Assembly (NCBI RefSeq): GCF_001709345.1 | Contig: NZ_MDTQ01000001.1 | Coordinates: forward strand, 2,865,980 to 2,929,979 | Length of the DNA stretch: 64,000 bases | Direction: 5' to 3' | From: Terasakiispira papahanaumokuakeensis | Lineage (GTDB): Bacteria; Pseudomonadota; Gammaproteobacteria; Pseudomonadales; Halomonadaceae | Part shown: positions 33,217 to 46,149 of the stretch, piece after piece | Numbering within the stretch: the first letter of the stretch is position 1 | Layout of the letters: the number at the start of each line of letters is the position of its first letter | The notes under the pieces: model-generated | Told to the model about the DNA's origin: nothing | Databases searched by the model: none | The model's input: the letters and a program-made list of their open reading frames with translations, nothing else | Made by a program: the position numbers and the translations under genes

Positions 33217-33255
33217 AACAATAGCGCTCAACAGTAGCGCTCAACAACAAAGCTC
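33217..33255. repeat. three-copy 13-bp tandem repeat upstream of the sodN operon
   Basis: Units AACAATAGCGCTC / AACAGTAGCGCTC / AACAACAAAGCTC abut exactly. Copies one and two differ at one base. The array ends 33 bp before the Fur-box match. Confidence 0.88.
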
Positions 33256-33288
33256 AATAACCGAGTATGGCATCTAGACAACACAAAC

Positions 33289-33307
33289 AATAAGAATTAT
33301 CATTCGC
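33289..33307. promoter_or_regulatory. putative Fur box of the sodN operon
   Basis: Read on the minus strand, GCGAATGATAATTCTTATT matches 14 of 19 positions of the classic Fur consensus GATAATGATAATCATTATC, including nine in a row (AATGATAAT). It is 29 bp before the first start codon of the operon. Fur binding would repress the operon when iron is plentiful. Assigned from sequence alone. Confidence 0.6.
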
Positions 33308-33335
33308 ACTAATACGAAGCTCACTGGAGACGGTG

Positions 33336-33776
33336 ATGTTCCAATGGAAGCGAGCCATTCTGGCGGGCAATAAAGCATTTGATCAGCAAGATTTTGCGCA
33401 AGCTGAACGTCACTATCAAAAAGCACGTCTGGAAGCCGAACGCCAGTTGAGAAACCCACGTGCAGACTGGGATGCCACAATCGCGGCACTGGTAATTAGT
33501 TACCAGAATCGCGCTCAGATTTACCTCAACCAAGCACAGTATCAGCCCGCCATTGATATTTACTGGCAGCTCTATCGCAACCTCAGTCAAGCCTCTTATG
33601 CAGACTGGGTGTCGATGGAAGATCAACAACGACTCAAGACCATTTATCGTCGTCTGGGCAGTGAATTAATGAACGCACTCCCCAGAGAGCACCAGATATT
33701 TCGCCAAGCACGTCCATTAATTCATGCGCTGATGCATCAAGACAACAACTTAGATGCCCTCGCGGTTGCACACTGA
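33336..33776 (+). CDS. TPR-like hypothetical protein, first gene of the sodN operon
   Basis: 146 residues from the ATG, which is 6 nt after GGAG (a GTG one codon earlier is too close to the site). The sequence shows helix-turn-helix repeats of TPR type: WKRAILAGNKAFDQQDFAQAERHYQKARLEAE and NRAQIYLNQAQYQPAIDIYWQLYRNL, both with the small-residue and aromatic spacing of that repeat. No signal peptide. Function unknown. It is placed directly behind the Fur box and ahead of sodN. It recalls the small unknown gene between fumC and sodA in the Fur-regulated Pseudomonas operon, but I cannot confirm homology. Confidence 0.75.
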   Translation: MFQWKRAILAGNKAFDQQDFAQAERHYQKARLEAERQLRNPRADWDATIAALVISYQNRAQIYLNQAQYQPAIDIYWQLYRNLSQASYADWVSMEDQQRLKTIYRRLGSELMNALPREHQIFRQARPLIHALMHQDNNLDALAVAH

Positions 33777-33840
33777 TCTCGGTCTCATGTGCATTTTACG
33801 CACGGATTGAATAATTCACAGAACCCATAAATTTCAGAAC

Positions 33841-33870
33841 GAAGGCGCGATAAGGCGCGATAGGGAAAGA
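33841..33870. repeat. 10-bp tandem repeat before sodN
   Basis: GAAGGCGCGA / TAAGGCGCGA / TAGGGAAAGA: two near-identical units and a decayed third. It lies in the 122-bp gap ahead of the sodN ribosome site. Confidence 0.65.
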
Positions 33871-33898
33871 AAACAACTGAATTGACAAGGAGCCTTAC

Positions 33899-34399
33899 AT
33901 GTTACATCTATTGATACGGACTTATGACAAACTCTTTGGTGTTGACGCCGTCTCAGCTCACTGCGATATCCCCTGCAAAATCTATGACCCCATCGCGGCA
34001 CAATTAGCGGCGTTGAGCGTCATTCGTTTTATGGACCTCATCAACGAACTGGGTGAAAAAGATGCCTTAACCTTGTCAGACCAAGCCCAGCTCATGCGAC
34101 TGGTGCAAGAGAAAGAAGTCCATGCGGAAAAAGCCAAACATGAAATCCGCATCATCTGGGGCGATTACTTCAAGCAACCTCAATTGGAGCAACACCCTGA
34201 GGCCAGTCAGTTAGTCCATGAGATCATGCTGACAGGTTCAGCCTGCAAGCAAGGCATTGAGCGTGACAAAGGGCTTAAACTCTTATCATTGATCAATGAT
34301 TTTGCCGAGGCGTTCTGGGCGACCAAAGGTACCGGTACCTTTAAAGCTCCCTGCCCTTACCCTCCAGAGCAAACCGTTGTCTACCCCAAGCTGGATTAA
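33899..34399 (+). CDS. sodN: nickel superoxide dismutase precursor
   Basis: Dismutates superoxide with a nickel centre. 166 residues. The nickel hook H-C-x-x-P-C-x-x-Y is at residues 21-29 (HCDIPCKIY) after a 20-residue propeptide MLHLLIRTYDKLFGVDAVSA; cleavage before H21 exposes the His1 nickel ligand. The remaining four-helix bundle (DPIAAQLAALSV..., KHEIRIIWGDYFK) fits the family. Strong AAGGAG ribosome site 8 nt upstream. The maturation protease gene follows directly. No iron- or manganese-type SOD is in the window. Confidence 0.96.
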   Translation: MLHLLIRTYDKLFGVDAVSAHCDIPCKIYDPIAAQLAALSVIRFMDLINELGEKDALTLSDQAQLMRLVQEKEVHAEKAKHEIRIIWGDYFKQPQLEQHPEASQLVHEIMLTGSACKQGIERDKGLKLLSLINDFAEAFWATKGTGTFKAPCPYPPEQTVVYPKLD

Positions 34400-34431
34400 C
34401 CGCCATTCGCCTTGACCAACGTAGATTCACT

Positions 34432-34746
34432 ATGCCCTTCTCATTCGGGTTATTTAAAGTCACCGGCGAGAGCATGCGCCCACACTTCTATGCTGGTGAC
34501 TATATCGTGACTTTTCGGCGCCGACGCAGTCGCTTTAAGGTGGGTCAGGTCGTCGTCGTTGATCACCCGAGTCTCGGCCCCATTGTCAAACGCCTCATAG
34601 CACTTGACCAATACGGCCAAGTGTTACTCGCGGGCGATAACTCAGCACAAAGCACATCCACCGAAGAGATGGGGCCTGCCGCCATCACACAAATCAAGGG
34701 ACGAGTCATCGCGCATATAAGACGCCCCGGAATGCGACCAGAATAA
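34432..34746 (+). CDS. sodX: nickel-type superoxide dismutase maturation protease
   Basis: A 104-residue S26/S24-type serine peptidase that removes the SodN propeptide. The catalytic serine is S14 in VTGESMRPHFYAGDY and the base lysine is K53 in GPIVKRLIALD. GDNSAQSTSTEEMGP is the usual C-terminal signature. It lacks an obvious membrane anchor, as expected for SodX. It begins 32 bp after sodN and has no other likely substrate nearby. Confidence 0.94.
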   Translation: MPFSFGLFKVTGESMRPHFYAGDYIVTFRRRRSRFKVGQVVVVDHPSLGPIVKRLIALDQYGQVLLAGDNSAQSTSTEEMGPAAITQIKGRVIAHIRRPGMRPE

Positions 34747-34874
34747 CGCCTAGACCGCTCGGTCGATCGATTGAGAAGCAGGACTCTCATTTGTAACGCC
34801 CATGTATGACGTTCACAGCCCAGAAGATAATCGCGATAAAAGTGGTTTAGATGTTTTAGTTACGTGATGAGCTT

Positions 34875-34883
34875 TGCTATACT
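34875..34883 (+). promoter_or_regulatory. extended -10 promoter of pyrG
   Basis: TGcTATACT matches the extended -10 element with five of six hexamer bases. The -35 region at 17 bp (TTTAGT) is poor. A transcript from here would have a leader of about 185 nt. Confidence 0.5.
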
Positions 34884-35007
34884 GATGCCCCGTCTAAAGT
34901 GGTACTCGTGCAGCAGCTTTGCATGCGGTGCCTTATGCATAAGTGCTTTAACTTTAATTAACTTTAAAAGAAGTACTTTAAAAATAGCTGTACCTCCCGA
35001 ATATCAT

Positions 35008-36704
<1,697 letters not shown>

Positions 36705-36736
36705 TCCGCTCACGATATCAGCCCAGAGCCACGTAA

Positions 36737-37662
<926 letters not shown>

Positions 37663-37820
37663 ACTCGCCAGCTTTCGCCTAGCAGTGTAAACTTCACCTC
37701 GCCTTTTACTTGCCATGAAACTGTCTTGCCATTAAGACTGTCAAGCAGTCTCATGGTGTAACGATCAATGCTTCATGTCTAATCGCTGTGCGTCATCATC
37801 ATGCCGGTGATGATTATAGC

Positions 37821-39170
<1,350 letters not shown>

Positions 39171-39230
39171 TTCCCCATCCACCCTTTGTTGAAGCATTGG
39201 GTCGATCACAGCAATAGATGCCATAAATTG

Positions 39231-39256
39231 AAAAGGGCTGCCTCGGCAGCCCTTTT
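39231..39256 (+). terminator. terminator of eno
   Basis: An 11-bp stem AAAAGGGCTGC / GCAGCCCTTTT with a CTCG loop. The right arm itself supplies the T run, and the left arm an A run, so it may work in both directions. Confidence 0.9.
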
Positions 39257-39368
39257 ACATGCCAGATTAAACCTCTACGACGTAGATTAGGCATGGCATA
39301 ATAAAGAGCTGTACCGGGGCCATATCTATTAAGGCTCCAATTTCAATTAACCCCCTATGGGAGTGGGC

Positions 39369-39680
39369 ATGTCACGTTTGCTCTGGACTGTCGGTATTCT
39401 GTTGCTGATATTACTGCAGTATCGCCTTTGGTGGGGCGAAAATGGTTTGCTCGAGCAAGCAGAGGTTAATCAGCAAATTGCCCAACTGGAATCCAAAAAT
39501 GCGAAGCTCCAGAGCCGCAATCAACGACTTCAAGCAGAAGTCAGAGATCTTCGGCAAGGCCTGGGCGAAATAGAAGAACGTGCCAGGGAAGAACTGGGGA
39601 TGATTGGTCGCGATGAAACCTTTTTTTGGCTAGTCCCTAAATCATCGATTGAGCAAGCGAGACCTCAAGATGACAGCTGA
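39369..39680 (+). CDS. ftsB: cell division protein FtsB
   Basis: Bitopic divisome protein that acts with FtsL and FtsQ at the septum. Start set at the second in-frame ATG (MSRLLWTVGILLLILLQYRLWW), 5 nt after GGGAG, giving 103 residues like E. coli FtsB. One membrane segment (residues 4-18) is followed by a leucine-zipper-like coiled coil (LEQAEVNQQIAQLESKNAKL) and the conserved EERAREELGMI segment. The 3' end overlaps ispD. Confidence 0.95.
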   Translation: MSRLLWTVGILLLILLQYRLWWGENGLLEQAEVNQQIAQLESKNAKLQSRNQRLQAEVRDLRQGLGEIEERAREELGMIGRDETFFWLVPKSSIEQARPQDDS

Positions 39681-40449
39681 TGGCCAGTTGCATACCCAAA
39701 AGCCGAATCACCGGCTGTGGGTGATTGTCCCGGCCGCCGGTATTGGCAGTCGCATGCAAGCAGACCGGCCCAAACAATATTTACCACTGGGCCAAGGCTA
39801 TGTTGCGGATTATACACTGAGCCTTCTGCACCAAGCCTTGCCCGATAGCCAAATACTGGTTCCACTGCATCACCAAGACCAATGGTGGCCAACCTTAGAT
39901 TGTGCCACTGCTCACTGGCTGGAAACCTTGCCTGGCGGACAAGAAAGAGCCCATTCAGTCCGCAACGCGTTGGAGACTCTCACAGGCCGCGCTCAGGATA
40001 ACGACTGGGTACTCGTCCACGATATTGCTCGCCCCTGCGTCAGTGTTGGTGATATTCACCATTTGATTGCCACGCTTGCGCAGCATCCAGTCGGTGGGCT
40101 ACTGGCTGCACCGGTTGCCGATACCATGAAGCGGGCTCAAGGAGACCAACAGGTCACTGAAACAGTCTCCCGCGATGGGCTATGGCATGCACTGACCCCG
40201 CAAATGTTTCGCTATGGGCTATTAAAGCAGGCTCTAAATCAAGCCGAGGCATCGCATCAAACCATTACCGATGAAGCTTCGGCGATTGAAGCCCTCGGAT
40301 TAACCCCCCGCTTAGTGACGGGGTCTCGGTTCAATCTGAAGATTACTCATCCAGAAGACCTGACACTGGCCGAATACATACTGGCCGCCAGATCACAGCA
40401 AGCGCTGAAAGCGCAGCAAGCATCAGCGCCAAGCCCCATAGACTCATGA
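39670..40449 (+). CDS. ispD: 2-C-methyl-D-erythritol 4-phosphate cytidylyltransferase
   Basis: Third step of the MEP pathway. Start at ATG 39670, overlapping ftsB by 11 bp; an in-frame TTG further upstream is less likely. 259 residues. CTP-binding [43 protein letters not shown] and [11 protein letters not shown] are signatures. It carries a Gln/Ala-rich C-terminal tail ([15 protein letters not shown]). ispF follows after 13 bp. Confidence 0.96.
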   Translation: MTADGQLHTQKPNHRLWVIVPAAGIGSRMQADRPKQYLPLGQGYVADYTLSLLHQALPDSQILVPLHHQDQWWPTLDCATAHWLETLPGGQERAHSVRNALETLTGRAQDNDWVLVHDIARPCVSVGDIHHLIATLAQHPVGGLLAAPVADTMKRAQGDQQVTETVSRDGLWHALTPQMFRYGLLKQALNQAEASHQTITDEASAIEALGLTPRLVTGSRFNLKITHPEDLTLAEYILAARSQQALKAQQASAPSPIDS

Positions 40450-40462
40450 TGTTAAGGAACCC

Positions 40463-40972
40463 ATGATGCGGATAGGCCATGGTTTTGATGTACACAAATT
40501 TGGTCCAGGTGACCACGTCATGATAGGTGGTGTCGCCATTCCGTACTGTTACGGCCTTGAAGCCCATTCTGATGGTGATGTCTTATTACATGCACTCTGT
40601 GATGCTTTATTAGGTGCTGCGGGGCTAGGCGATATTGGCCGTCATTTCCCTGATACCGACCCTGCTTTTTCCGGTGCGGATAGCCGCGATCTGTTAAGAC
40701 GCGTCGTACAACAACTGGCCGAACGACAATGGCAAGTGGCGAATGTCGATATGACGATCGTGGCACAAGCCCCCAAAATGGCGCCCTATATTGACCAGAT
40801 GGTGGGGTATATCAGTCAGGATTTAGCTATTGCCCCATCACAGATCAACATTAAAGCCACGACAACCGAACAACTCGGATTCACCGGTCGAAAGGAAGGC
40901 ATTGCGGCACATGCCGTTGCACTTCTAGAAGCGAGTCATTCGGTGCCAATGCCTCAAGAGTCCAAAAAGTGA
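40463..40972 (+). CDS. ispF: 2-C-methyl-D-erythritol 2,4-cyclodiphosphate synthase
   Basis: Fifth step of the MEP pathway; zinc trimer. 169 residues. Metal ligands D9 and H11 in GHGFDVHKF, then [26 protein letters not shown] and the C-terminal [25 protein letters not shown] precedes the start. Adjacent to ispD, as usual. A 10-residue tail is extra to the E. coli protein. Confidence 0.96.
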   Translation: MMRIGHGFDVHKFGPGDHVMIGGVAIPYCYGLEAHSDGDVLLHALCDALLGAAGLGDIGRHFPDTDPAFSGADSRDLLRRVVQQLAERQWQVANVDMTIVAQAPKMAPYIDQMVGYISQDLAIAPSQINIKATTTEQLGFTGRKEGIAAHAVALLEASHSVPMPQESKK

Positions 40973-42078
40973 TGTCACTTCCTTTACCCGACAATTTGAC
41001 TACTGCCGAGCAACCTTACGCTTGGGGTAAACCACTGTGTGATGCCCTCATTCGCCAGGCTCCTGAAGACTTCGAAGTTGAAGAGGTACTGGGGTTCGAG
41101 CCTGAAGGCAGTGGAGAACACTTGTTCGTTTGGGTCGAAAAAGAAGGTCAGAATACGGATTACGTGGCTCGACAATTGGCATTAGCGGCGGGGATAGCTC
41201 CCAAGCATGTAGCTTACAGCGGCCTGAAGGATCGTCATGCAATCACTCGCCAGTGGTTCTCACTCCATCTCCCAGGCCAATGCTGGTCAGCCGTGGAAGA
41301 GAGTAATCAGGCGTTTAAGGGCGATGGATTTCAAGTGCTTCGATGCCAACGCCACAGTAAAAAATTGAAGCGAGGCGTACACCGAGCGAATAAGTTTCGA
41401 CTGCGTTTACAACTCACATCCCCCTTAAATGATACGCTGGGCCAACAATTGACCCAACGCTGGCATCAACTATGTCAGCAAGGCGCCCCCAATTATTTCG
41501 GCCCACAGCGCTTTGGTCAACAAGGTCGCAATCTGGTATTAGCCGCTCGTTGGCTGGCTCAAGGCGCACCAATGAATAAAAAACAACGCCACCAACAAGG
41601 GCTATGGTTATCGGCAGCACGGAGTTGGCTATTCAACGAAGTGTTGGCCGAACGCGTGAAGCAAAACAACTGGAATCAACTGTTAGTTGGCGACAATCTC
41701 CAGCTGGCAGGAACGCGTAGCCGTTTCCCGACCTCTAGCGCACTATCATCGACAGAGCTCGAAGCGTTAGAGGAACGTATTAACCGACTTGACCTTCACC
41801 CAACAGGGCCATTACCCGGCAAAGGTCGAAGCGAAGTCAGTGATCAGGCCGAGGGGCTGGAAACCGCCTGTCTACTGCCCTGGCAGGCCTGGGTCGAAGC
41901 TCTCGCAAAAGCGGGCGCTCAGCACGAGCGCAGGGCCTTGCGCTTGTGCCCAGAAGCAGGCAGTTTGACGCTTGATCAACAAGAAGTGAACTTAACCTTT
42001 ACATTACCCACGGGCGCTTTTGCGACCACGCTGATTCGAGAGTTAGTCAACTCCATTGAATCACGCCCAATAGAATAA
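40972..42078 (+). CDS. truD: tRNA pseudouridine(13) synthase
   Basis: Isomerises U13 in tRNA-Glu. 368 residues. The catalytic aspartate is D87 in [16 protein letters not shown]. The family motifs [30 protein letters not shown] and NYFGPQRFG are present. Starts at ATG overlapping the ispF TGA by one base; a GTG one codon earlier is possible. Confidence 0.95.
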   Translation: MSLPLPDNLTTAEQPYAWGKPLCDALIRQAPEDFEVEEVLGFEPEGSGEHLFVWVEKEGQNTDYVARQLALAAGIAPKHVAYSGLKDRHAITRQWFSLHLPGQCWSAVEESNQAFKGDGFQVLRCQRHSKKLKRGVHRANKFRLRLQLTSPLNDTLGQQLTQRWHQLCQQGAPNYFGPQRFGQQGRNLVLAARWLAQGAPMNKKQRHQQGLWLSAARSWLFNEVLAERVKQNNWNQLLVGDNLQLAGTRSRFPTSSALSSTELEALEERINRLDLHPTGPLPGKGRSEVSDQAEGLETACLLPWQAWVEALAKAGAQHERRALRLCPEAGSLTLDQQEVNLTFTLPTGAFATTLIRELVNSIESRPIE

Positions 42079-42109
42079 AACCGCTATTAAAATAGCAGGA
42101 GATAACAGC

Positions 42110-42865
42110 ATGAAGCTTTTGCTCTCCAACGATGATGGTGTGAATGCGCCGGGATTAGCCGCATTGGCGAGCAGCCTCCAGTCGCTCGGAGAGTGCTGTG
42201 TTGTCGCCCCTGATCGTAATCGCAGTGGCGCGAGTAACTCACTCTCTTTGGAACGCCCTTTAAAACCTCAGCAAACCCACCATGGCTTTTGGTCAATTGA
42301 TGGGACGCCAACAGACTGTGTCCACTTGGCCCTTGGCGGCTTGTTTAATTTCGAGCCTGACATGGTGGTCTCCGGTATCAATGCCGGGGCTAACTTGGGC
42401 GACGATGTACTTTACTCAGGCACTGTCGCCGCAGCCATGGAAGGACGGTTTCTCGGTAAGCCCGCTTTAGCGATCTCTCTGGCAGGTCACGAACATTATG
42501 AGACCGCAGCTCAAGTCGCCTATCGGCTGGTTAGCCAATATGATCGTCTTTCGGGAGAGCTGGCACTGCCCCCACGTACATTATTAAATGTGAACGTCCC
42601 CAATCGACCCTATGCCCAAATTCAAGGGTTTAAGGTCACGCGTTTGGGCCATAGAGGACAGGCATCAGCCCCGGTAACCGTCAAGGATCCTCGTGGCCAG
42701 ACGAGATACTGGATTGCAGGTGTTGGCAAAATAGCAGAAGCGGGCCCAGGCACAGACTTTGATGCCATCGCCCAGGGCTTTGTTTCAATCACGCCTTTAC
42801 ACATTGATATGACGCGACATGACAGTCTGGAGCAAGTGAGTGCATGGCTGGACCTGTTGAATTAA
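42110..42865 (+). CDS. surE: 5'/3'-nucleotidase SurE
   Basis: Metal-dependent nucleotidase linked to stationary-phase survival. 251 residues. Metal site [15 protein letters not shown] (D8, D9), [14 protein letters not shown], and [31 protein letters not shown] ribosome site. Its end overlaps pcm by 22 bp, the standard surE-pcm pair. Confidence 0.97.
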   Translation: MKLLLSNDDGVNAPGLAALASSLQSLGECCVVAPDRNRSGASNSLSLERPLKPQQTHHGFWSIDGTPTDCVHLALGGLFNFEPDMVVSGINAGANLGDDVLYSGTVAAAMEGRFLGKPALAISLAGHEHYETAAQVAYRLVSQYDRLSGELALPPRTLLNVNVPNRPYAQIQGFKVTRLGHRGQASAPVTVKDPRGQTRYWIAGVGKIAEAGPGTDFDAIAQGFVSITPLHIDMTRHDSLEQVSAWLDLLN

Positions 42866-43521
42866 CCCCAGAACTACTGGGTATTGGCTTTACCTCACAA
42901 AGAACTCGCAATCGCATGGTCGACCGCCTGGAGAAATCCGGTGTTCGGCATCCTCAGGTGCTAGAAGTCATGCGTACTTTACCGAGACACTTGTTCGTTG
43001 ATGAGGCTCTGGCGCATCGTGCCTATGAAGATACGGCGCTCCCAATTGGGCTTGGACAGACACTTTCACATCCGCTGACGGTGGCGCGTATGAGTGAACG
43101 ACTCATGAGCAATACACCTCAGCGAGTACTGGAAATAGGCACAGGCTCGGGGTTTCAATGTGCAGTATTGGCTTGCTTGGTTCCACAAGTGTGGAGTATT
43201 GAGCGCCTGGCTCAGTTACAAAAGCGAGCACGTGAACGCTTACGTCGTTTAGGCCTACACAATGTTCATTTGCGCCATACCGATGGCCAGTGGGGCTGGC
43301 CCGACAAAGCCCCCTTCGATGCCATTCTTGTGACCGCCGCCGCTCCCCGCATTCCTCAGGCCCTGTTGGAACAATTGGCCATTGGCGGCCAGCTTCTTAT
43401 TCCTGTGGGAGATGACCAAAAGCAAAGTCTCTGGCAAGTGTCTCGGCTTGAGCAAGGGTTTGAGCATCAAGAGCTCGATCCAGTCCATTTTGTACCCTTA
43501 AAGCCGGGACAATCGAACTAA
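42844..43521 (+). CDS. pcm: protein-L-isoaspartate O-methyltransferase
   Basis: Methylates isoaspartyl residues to start repair of aged proteins. 225 residues. SAM-binding [28 protein letters not shown], and the substrate motif [15 protein letters not shown]. Most homologues have Ser-Gln-Pro where this has Ser-His-Pro; the serine is kept. [18 protein letters not shown] is the post-motif. The start lies within surE. Confidence 0.95.
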   Translation: MAGPVELTPELLGIGFTSQRTRNRMVDRLEKSGVRHPQVLEVMRTLPRHLFVDEALAHRAYEDTALPIGLGQTLSHPLTVARMSERLMSNTPQRVLEIGTGSGFQCAVLACLVPQVWSIERLAQLQKRARERLRRLGLHNVHLRHTDGQWGWPDKAPFDAILVTAAAPRIPQALLEQLAIGGQLLIPVGDDQKQSLWQVSRLEQGFEHQELDPVHFVPLKPGQSN

Positions 43522-43557
43522 CATGATCTGACTTGCTGCACCCGAAAGCTTGAAGCC

Positions 43558-43584
43558 TTGACGCTTTGGCGTAACCCCTAATAC
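43558..43584 (+). promoter_or_regulatory. candidate promoter of the DUF368 gene
   Basis: TTGACG and TAATAC are 15 bp apart, shorter than the ideal 17, in the 123-bp gap after pcm. Confidence 0.3.
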
Positions 43585-43644
43585 GACCTGAAGACCCCTA
43601 GAGCCTGCACTCAGGTCACGTCACCCTCTCAACAGGAGCCTATA

Positions 43645-44550
43645 GTGAAACTCTGGTCCATTTATGTACGCGGAATCTTGATGGGAGCGGCCGATACTGT
43701 TCCAGGTATTTCTGGCGGAACTATCGCCTTCATCACAGGTGTTTATGAGCGGCTCATTTATAGCTTGCATCAACTCGGCTGGCCAGCACTGAAGCATTGG
43801 CGTCAACAGGGGATAAAATCAGCCTGGCGCTATATTGATGGTAGTTTCCTGGCCACCTTGCTTGCAGGAGTGATCACCAGCGTTATCACTTTAGCTCACC
43901 TTGTGAGCTGGTTATTGGAAGCCTACCCTCTGCAACTTAATGGCTTCTTCTTTGGACTCGTCGCCAGCTCTGCATTATTGCTAGGTCGGCAGGTTGATCA
44001 TTGGGGGGGTAACCGGCTGATCGCCATTCTAATCGGGGCATTGATCGCACGCAGCTTACCCGAGCTGCTGCCACAACTTGGAAGCTCTTCCGACAGCCTC
44101 TTTTTAGTCGCGGGTACTATCGCGATTTGCGCCATGATTCTCCCCGGTATCTCTGGCAGCTTTTTATTACTGACGATGGGGCTATATGGTCCTGTATTAA
44201 ATGCAGTTAAGTCGTTTGACCTTCCTCCTATTCTCTTTTTTGCAATAGGCTGTGGACTCGGGCTCCTCGCTTTCTCCCGTTTACTCAATTGGCTTTTCAC
44301 TCACTATCATGGTGCAACCTTTGCAACTTTATTGGGCTTTGTCATTGGTGCACTCCCTCAAGTCTGGCCATGGCAATGGGTTGAACGTTATCGAATTAAT
44401 ATCTCCGACCAATGGACAATACTCGACCAGACCCCCATTTTACCCTGGCAATTTAACGATATAAGTGGTCAATCACCCGCTTACTTCTCTGTCATCTTAT
44501 TGATGACTCTAGGCTTTATATTGGTCTATATCACCATAAGAAAAGATTAA
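43645..44550 (+). CDS. popT: DUF368 membrane protein, PopT-type undecaprenyl phosphate translocase
   Basis: 301 residues with about eight to nine hydrophobic segments. The DUF368 signature is clear: YVRGILMGAADTVPGISGGT at the N terminus and a second copy-like motif MILPGISGSFLLLTMGLY near residue 165. DUF368 proteins (PopT) have been reported to recycle undecaprenyl phosphate across the inner membrane; that function is transferred by family. The start is GTG, 7 nt after AGGAG. It sits between pcm and rpoS, where nlpD is usual. Confidence 0.85.
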   Translation: MKLWSIYVRGILMGAADTVPGISGGTIAFITGVYERLIYSLHQLGWPALKHWRQQGIKSAWRYIDGSFLATLLAGVITSVITLAHLVSWLLEAYPLQLNGFFFGLVASSALLLGRQVDHWGGNRLIAILIGALIARSLPELLPQLGSSSDSLFLVAGTIAICAMILPGISGSFLLLTMGLYGPVLNAVKSFDLPPILFFAIGCGLGLLAFSRLLNWLFTHYHGATFATLLGFVIGALPQVWPWQWVERYRINISDQWTILDQTPILPWQFNDISGQSPAYFSVILLMTLGFILVYITIRKD

Positions 44551-44849
44551 ATAAGCGTGATTGCATAGCCAACTATATTCAATCTTTTTCGACACATATT
44601 TACCTTTTGGCCACACCATGTTACTAAGTATTTATGAGGCTCTATTGTGAGAACTGAAGTGAAACATTCGCATTCACAATAAGACTCAACACTATACTGG
44701 CAAGTTTTTTGCAGACGTTAGTACGAACGGCGACCAGTGGTTTATTAAATAATGAGCCTTGCCCTGGCCGCTTATCATGTCGAAATAATAATAAAAACAC
44801 TGACTTTTTAACGGTAATTTTCTACCGTGGCCCGACAGGGAGCACCGCC
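44551..44849. promoter_or_regulatory. rpoS upstream region
   Basis: 299 bp without a gene. It holds the -10 candidate at 44692-44698 and probably a leader of about 145 nt. nlpD, whose coding region often carries the rpoS promoter, is missing, so this gap must supply it. Confidence 0.5.
44692..44698 (+). promoter_or_regulatory. candidate rpoS promoter -10 element
   Basis: CTATACT fits the -10 sequence preferred by sigma-70 and especially sigma-S. The best -35-like hexamer, TTCACA, is only 14 bp away, so the -35 is unclear. Confidence 0.4.
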
Positions 44850-45845
44850 ATGACTGTATTGGAAAGAAACCTCGACGATGACATCACCGCACGAAATGCA
44901 GAACTGGAACATATCAACGATGATGCAGCTCACGACGATGGCTTGAACGATGACAGCCCAGACGATGCTTTTGAGCAAGCCTTAGAAAAAGAAGGCATGA
45001 CGAATCATCGCAGTCTAGATGCCACTCAGATCTATTTAAATGAGATCGGCTTTTCACCGCTGCTGACGCCCGAAGAGGAAGTGCACTATGGACGTCTGGC
45101 CCGGAAAGGCGACCCGTTAGGGCAGCGACGGATGATTGAGAGCAACCTAAGGCTTGTGGTTAAAATTTCCCGGCGCTATGTCAATAGAGGCCTCACGCTG
45201 CTGGACCTGATTGAAGAAGGCAACCTGGGACTGATCAGAGCCGTCGAGAAATTCGATCCTGAACGAGGCTTTCGCTTTTCAACGTATGCCACTTGGTGGA
45301 TCAGACAGACCATCGAGCGAGCATTAATGAATCAAACGCGTACTGTTCGATTACCCATTCACGTCGTCAAAGAGCTTAATACCTGCTTACGTGCAGCGCG
45401 GACACTTTCCCAGCAGCTGGATCACGAGCCAACACCTGAAGATATCGCACGACATTTAGACAAGCCTGTCGATACCGTCAAAAAATTGCTCGGTTTGAAC
45501 GAAAGAGCAAGCTCTGTCGACCATCCTGCCGGGATCGGTAGTGATAAACCGTTGCTTGAAACCTTGGCCGATGAAAATAGCCTAGACCCGTTATCACACC
45601 TTCAAGAAACCGATATTTGTCAGAATATCGATGGTTGGCTCAATATTCTGACCGAGAAGCAGTGTGAAGTCGTCATTCGCCGTTTTGGCTTACGTGGCCA
45701 CGAGCCTGCGACACTGGAGCAAGTGGGAGAAGAGATAGGTTTAACCCGAGAGCGTGTCCGTCAAATCCAAATGGAAGCATTGCGACGTTTACGCAAGCTA
45801 CTTGAGCGCGAGGGTTTATCAATAGATTTCATTTTTAATCCCTAA
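44850..45845 (+). CDS. rpoS: RNA polymerase sigma factor RpoS
   Basis: Stationary-phase and general stress sigma factor. Start set at ATG ([10 protein letters not shown]), 7 nt after GGGAG; the open frame upstream is leader. 331 residues. Region 1.2 [21 protein letters not shown], region 2 [37 protein letters not shown] and the -10 recognition stretch [16 protein letters not shown], region 3 [10 protein letters not shown], region 4 [19 protein letters not shown]. The RLPIHV and GNLGL contexts distinguish RpoS from RpoD and RpoH. The acidic N terminus ([17 protein letters not shown]) is notably longer in Asp/Asn than in E. coli. Confidence 0.97.
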   Translation: MTVLERNLDDDITARNAELEHINDDAAHDDGLNDDSPDDAFEQALEKEGMTNHRSLDATQIYLNEIGFSPLLTPEEEVHYGRLARKGDPLGQRRMIESNLRLVVKISRRYVNRGLTLLDLIEEGNLGLIRAVEKFDPERGFRFSTYATWWIRQTIERALMNQTRTVRLPIHVVKELNTCLRAARTLSQQLDHEPTPEDIARHLDKPVDTVKKLLGLNERASSVDHPAGIGSDKPLLETLADENSLDPLSHLQETDICQNIDGWLNILTEKQCEVVIRRFGLRGHEPATLEQVGEEIGLTRERVRQIQMEALRRLRKLLEREGLSIDFIFNP

Positions 45846-45865
45846 ACACCGACAGATCGTCATAG

Positions 45866-45899
45866 AGCCCCGTTAGGTCAGCCTACGGGGCTTTTTTTA
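45866..45899 (+). terminator. terminator of rpoS
   Basis: AGCCCCGT...AGG / CCT...ACGGGGCT stem of 11 bp with one bulged T and a TCAG loop, followed by seven Ts. Confidence 0.92.
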
Positions 45900-45992
45900 T
45901 AGCGTACGGATAGGGATCAATACTGAATCTGATTGAAAGGCCATGGTGTACGACCCCAGCATCATACCAATCTCTTCATATTCACCAACAGT

Positions 45993-46014
45993 CTTGTACG
46001 CATATGCGCACAAG
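45993..46014. promoter_or_regulatory. near-palindrome resembling a GacA/UvrY upstream activating site
   Basis: A 22-bp palindrome with only one symmetric mismatch pair, centred on CGCATATGCG. Its inner 18 bp, TGTACG-CATATG-CGCACA, fits the TGTAAG-N6-CTTACA consensus at nine of twelve defined positions. It lies about 150-180 bp before the first CsrB-like RNA, the spacing seen for GacA sites upstream of rsmZ. Assigned by motif and position. Confidence 0.5.
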
Positions 46015-46149
46015 TTCTGTATCCGGATTGTGCCAAAGCGGTGCATTTCACCATGATCCAAATCAATTAAAATTCATAAGACACTGATTTTAAATGATTT
46101 AATAAAAGTCCGCCCTAGTTATCATGATCTTAGGGGGCTGGCATGATTC

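Larger units (their letters stand above)
33012..33335. promoter_or_regulatory. divergent gap upstream of the sodN operon
   Basis: 324 bp without a gene between the lipoprotein gene and the Ni-SOD operon. It holds the three-copy repeat at 33217-33255 and the Fur-box match at 33289-33307. The lipoprotein gene's promoter should be at the left end; no clear hexamers were found. Confidence 0.6.

Noticed and set aside
44709-44849. 47-codon N-terminal extension of RpoS
   Set aside because: No ribosome site and no similarity to RpoS; GGGAG precedes the ATG at 44850.
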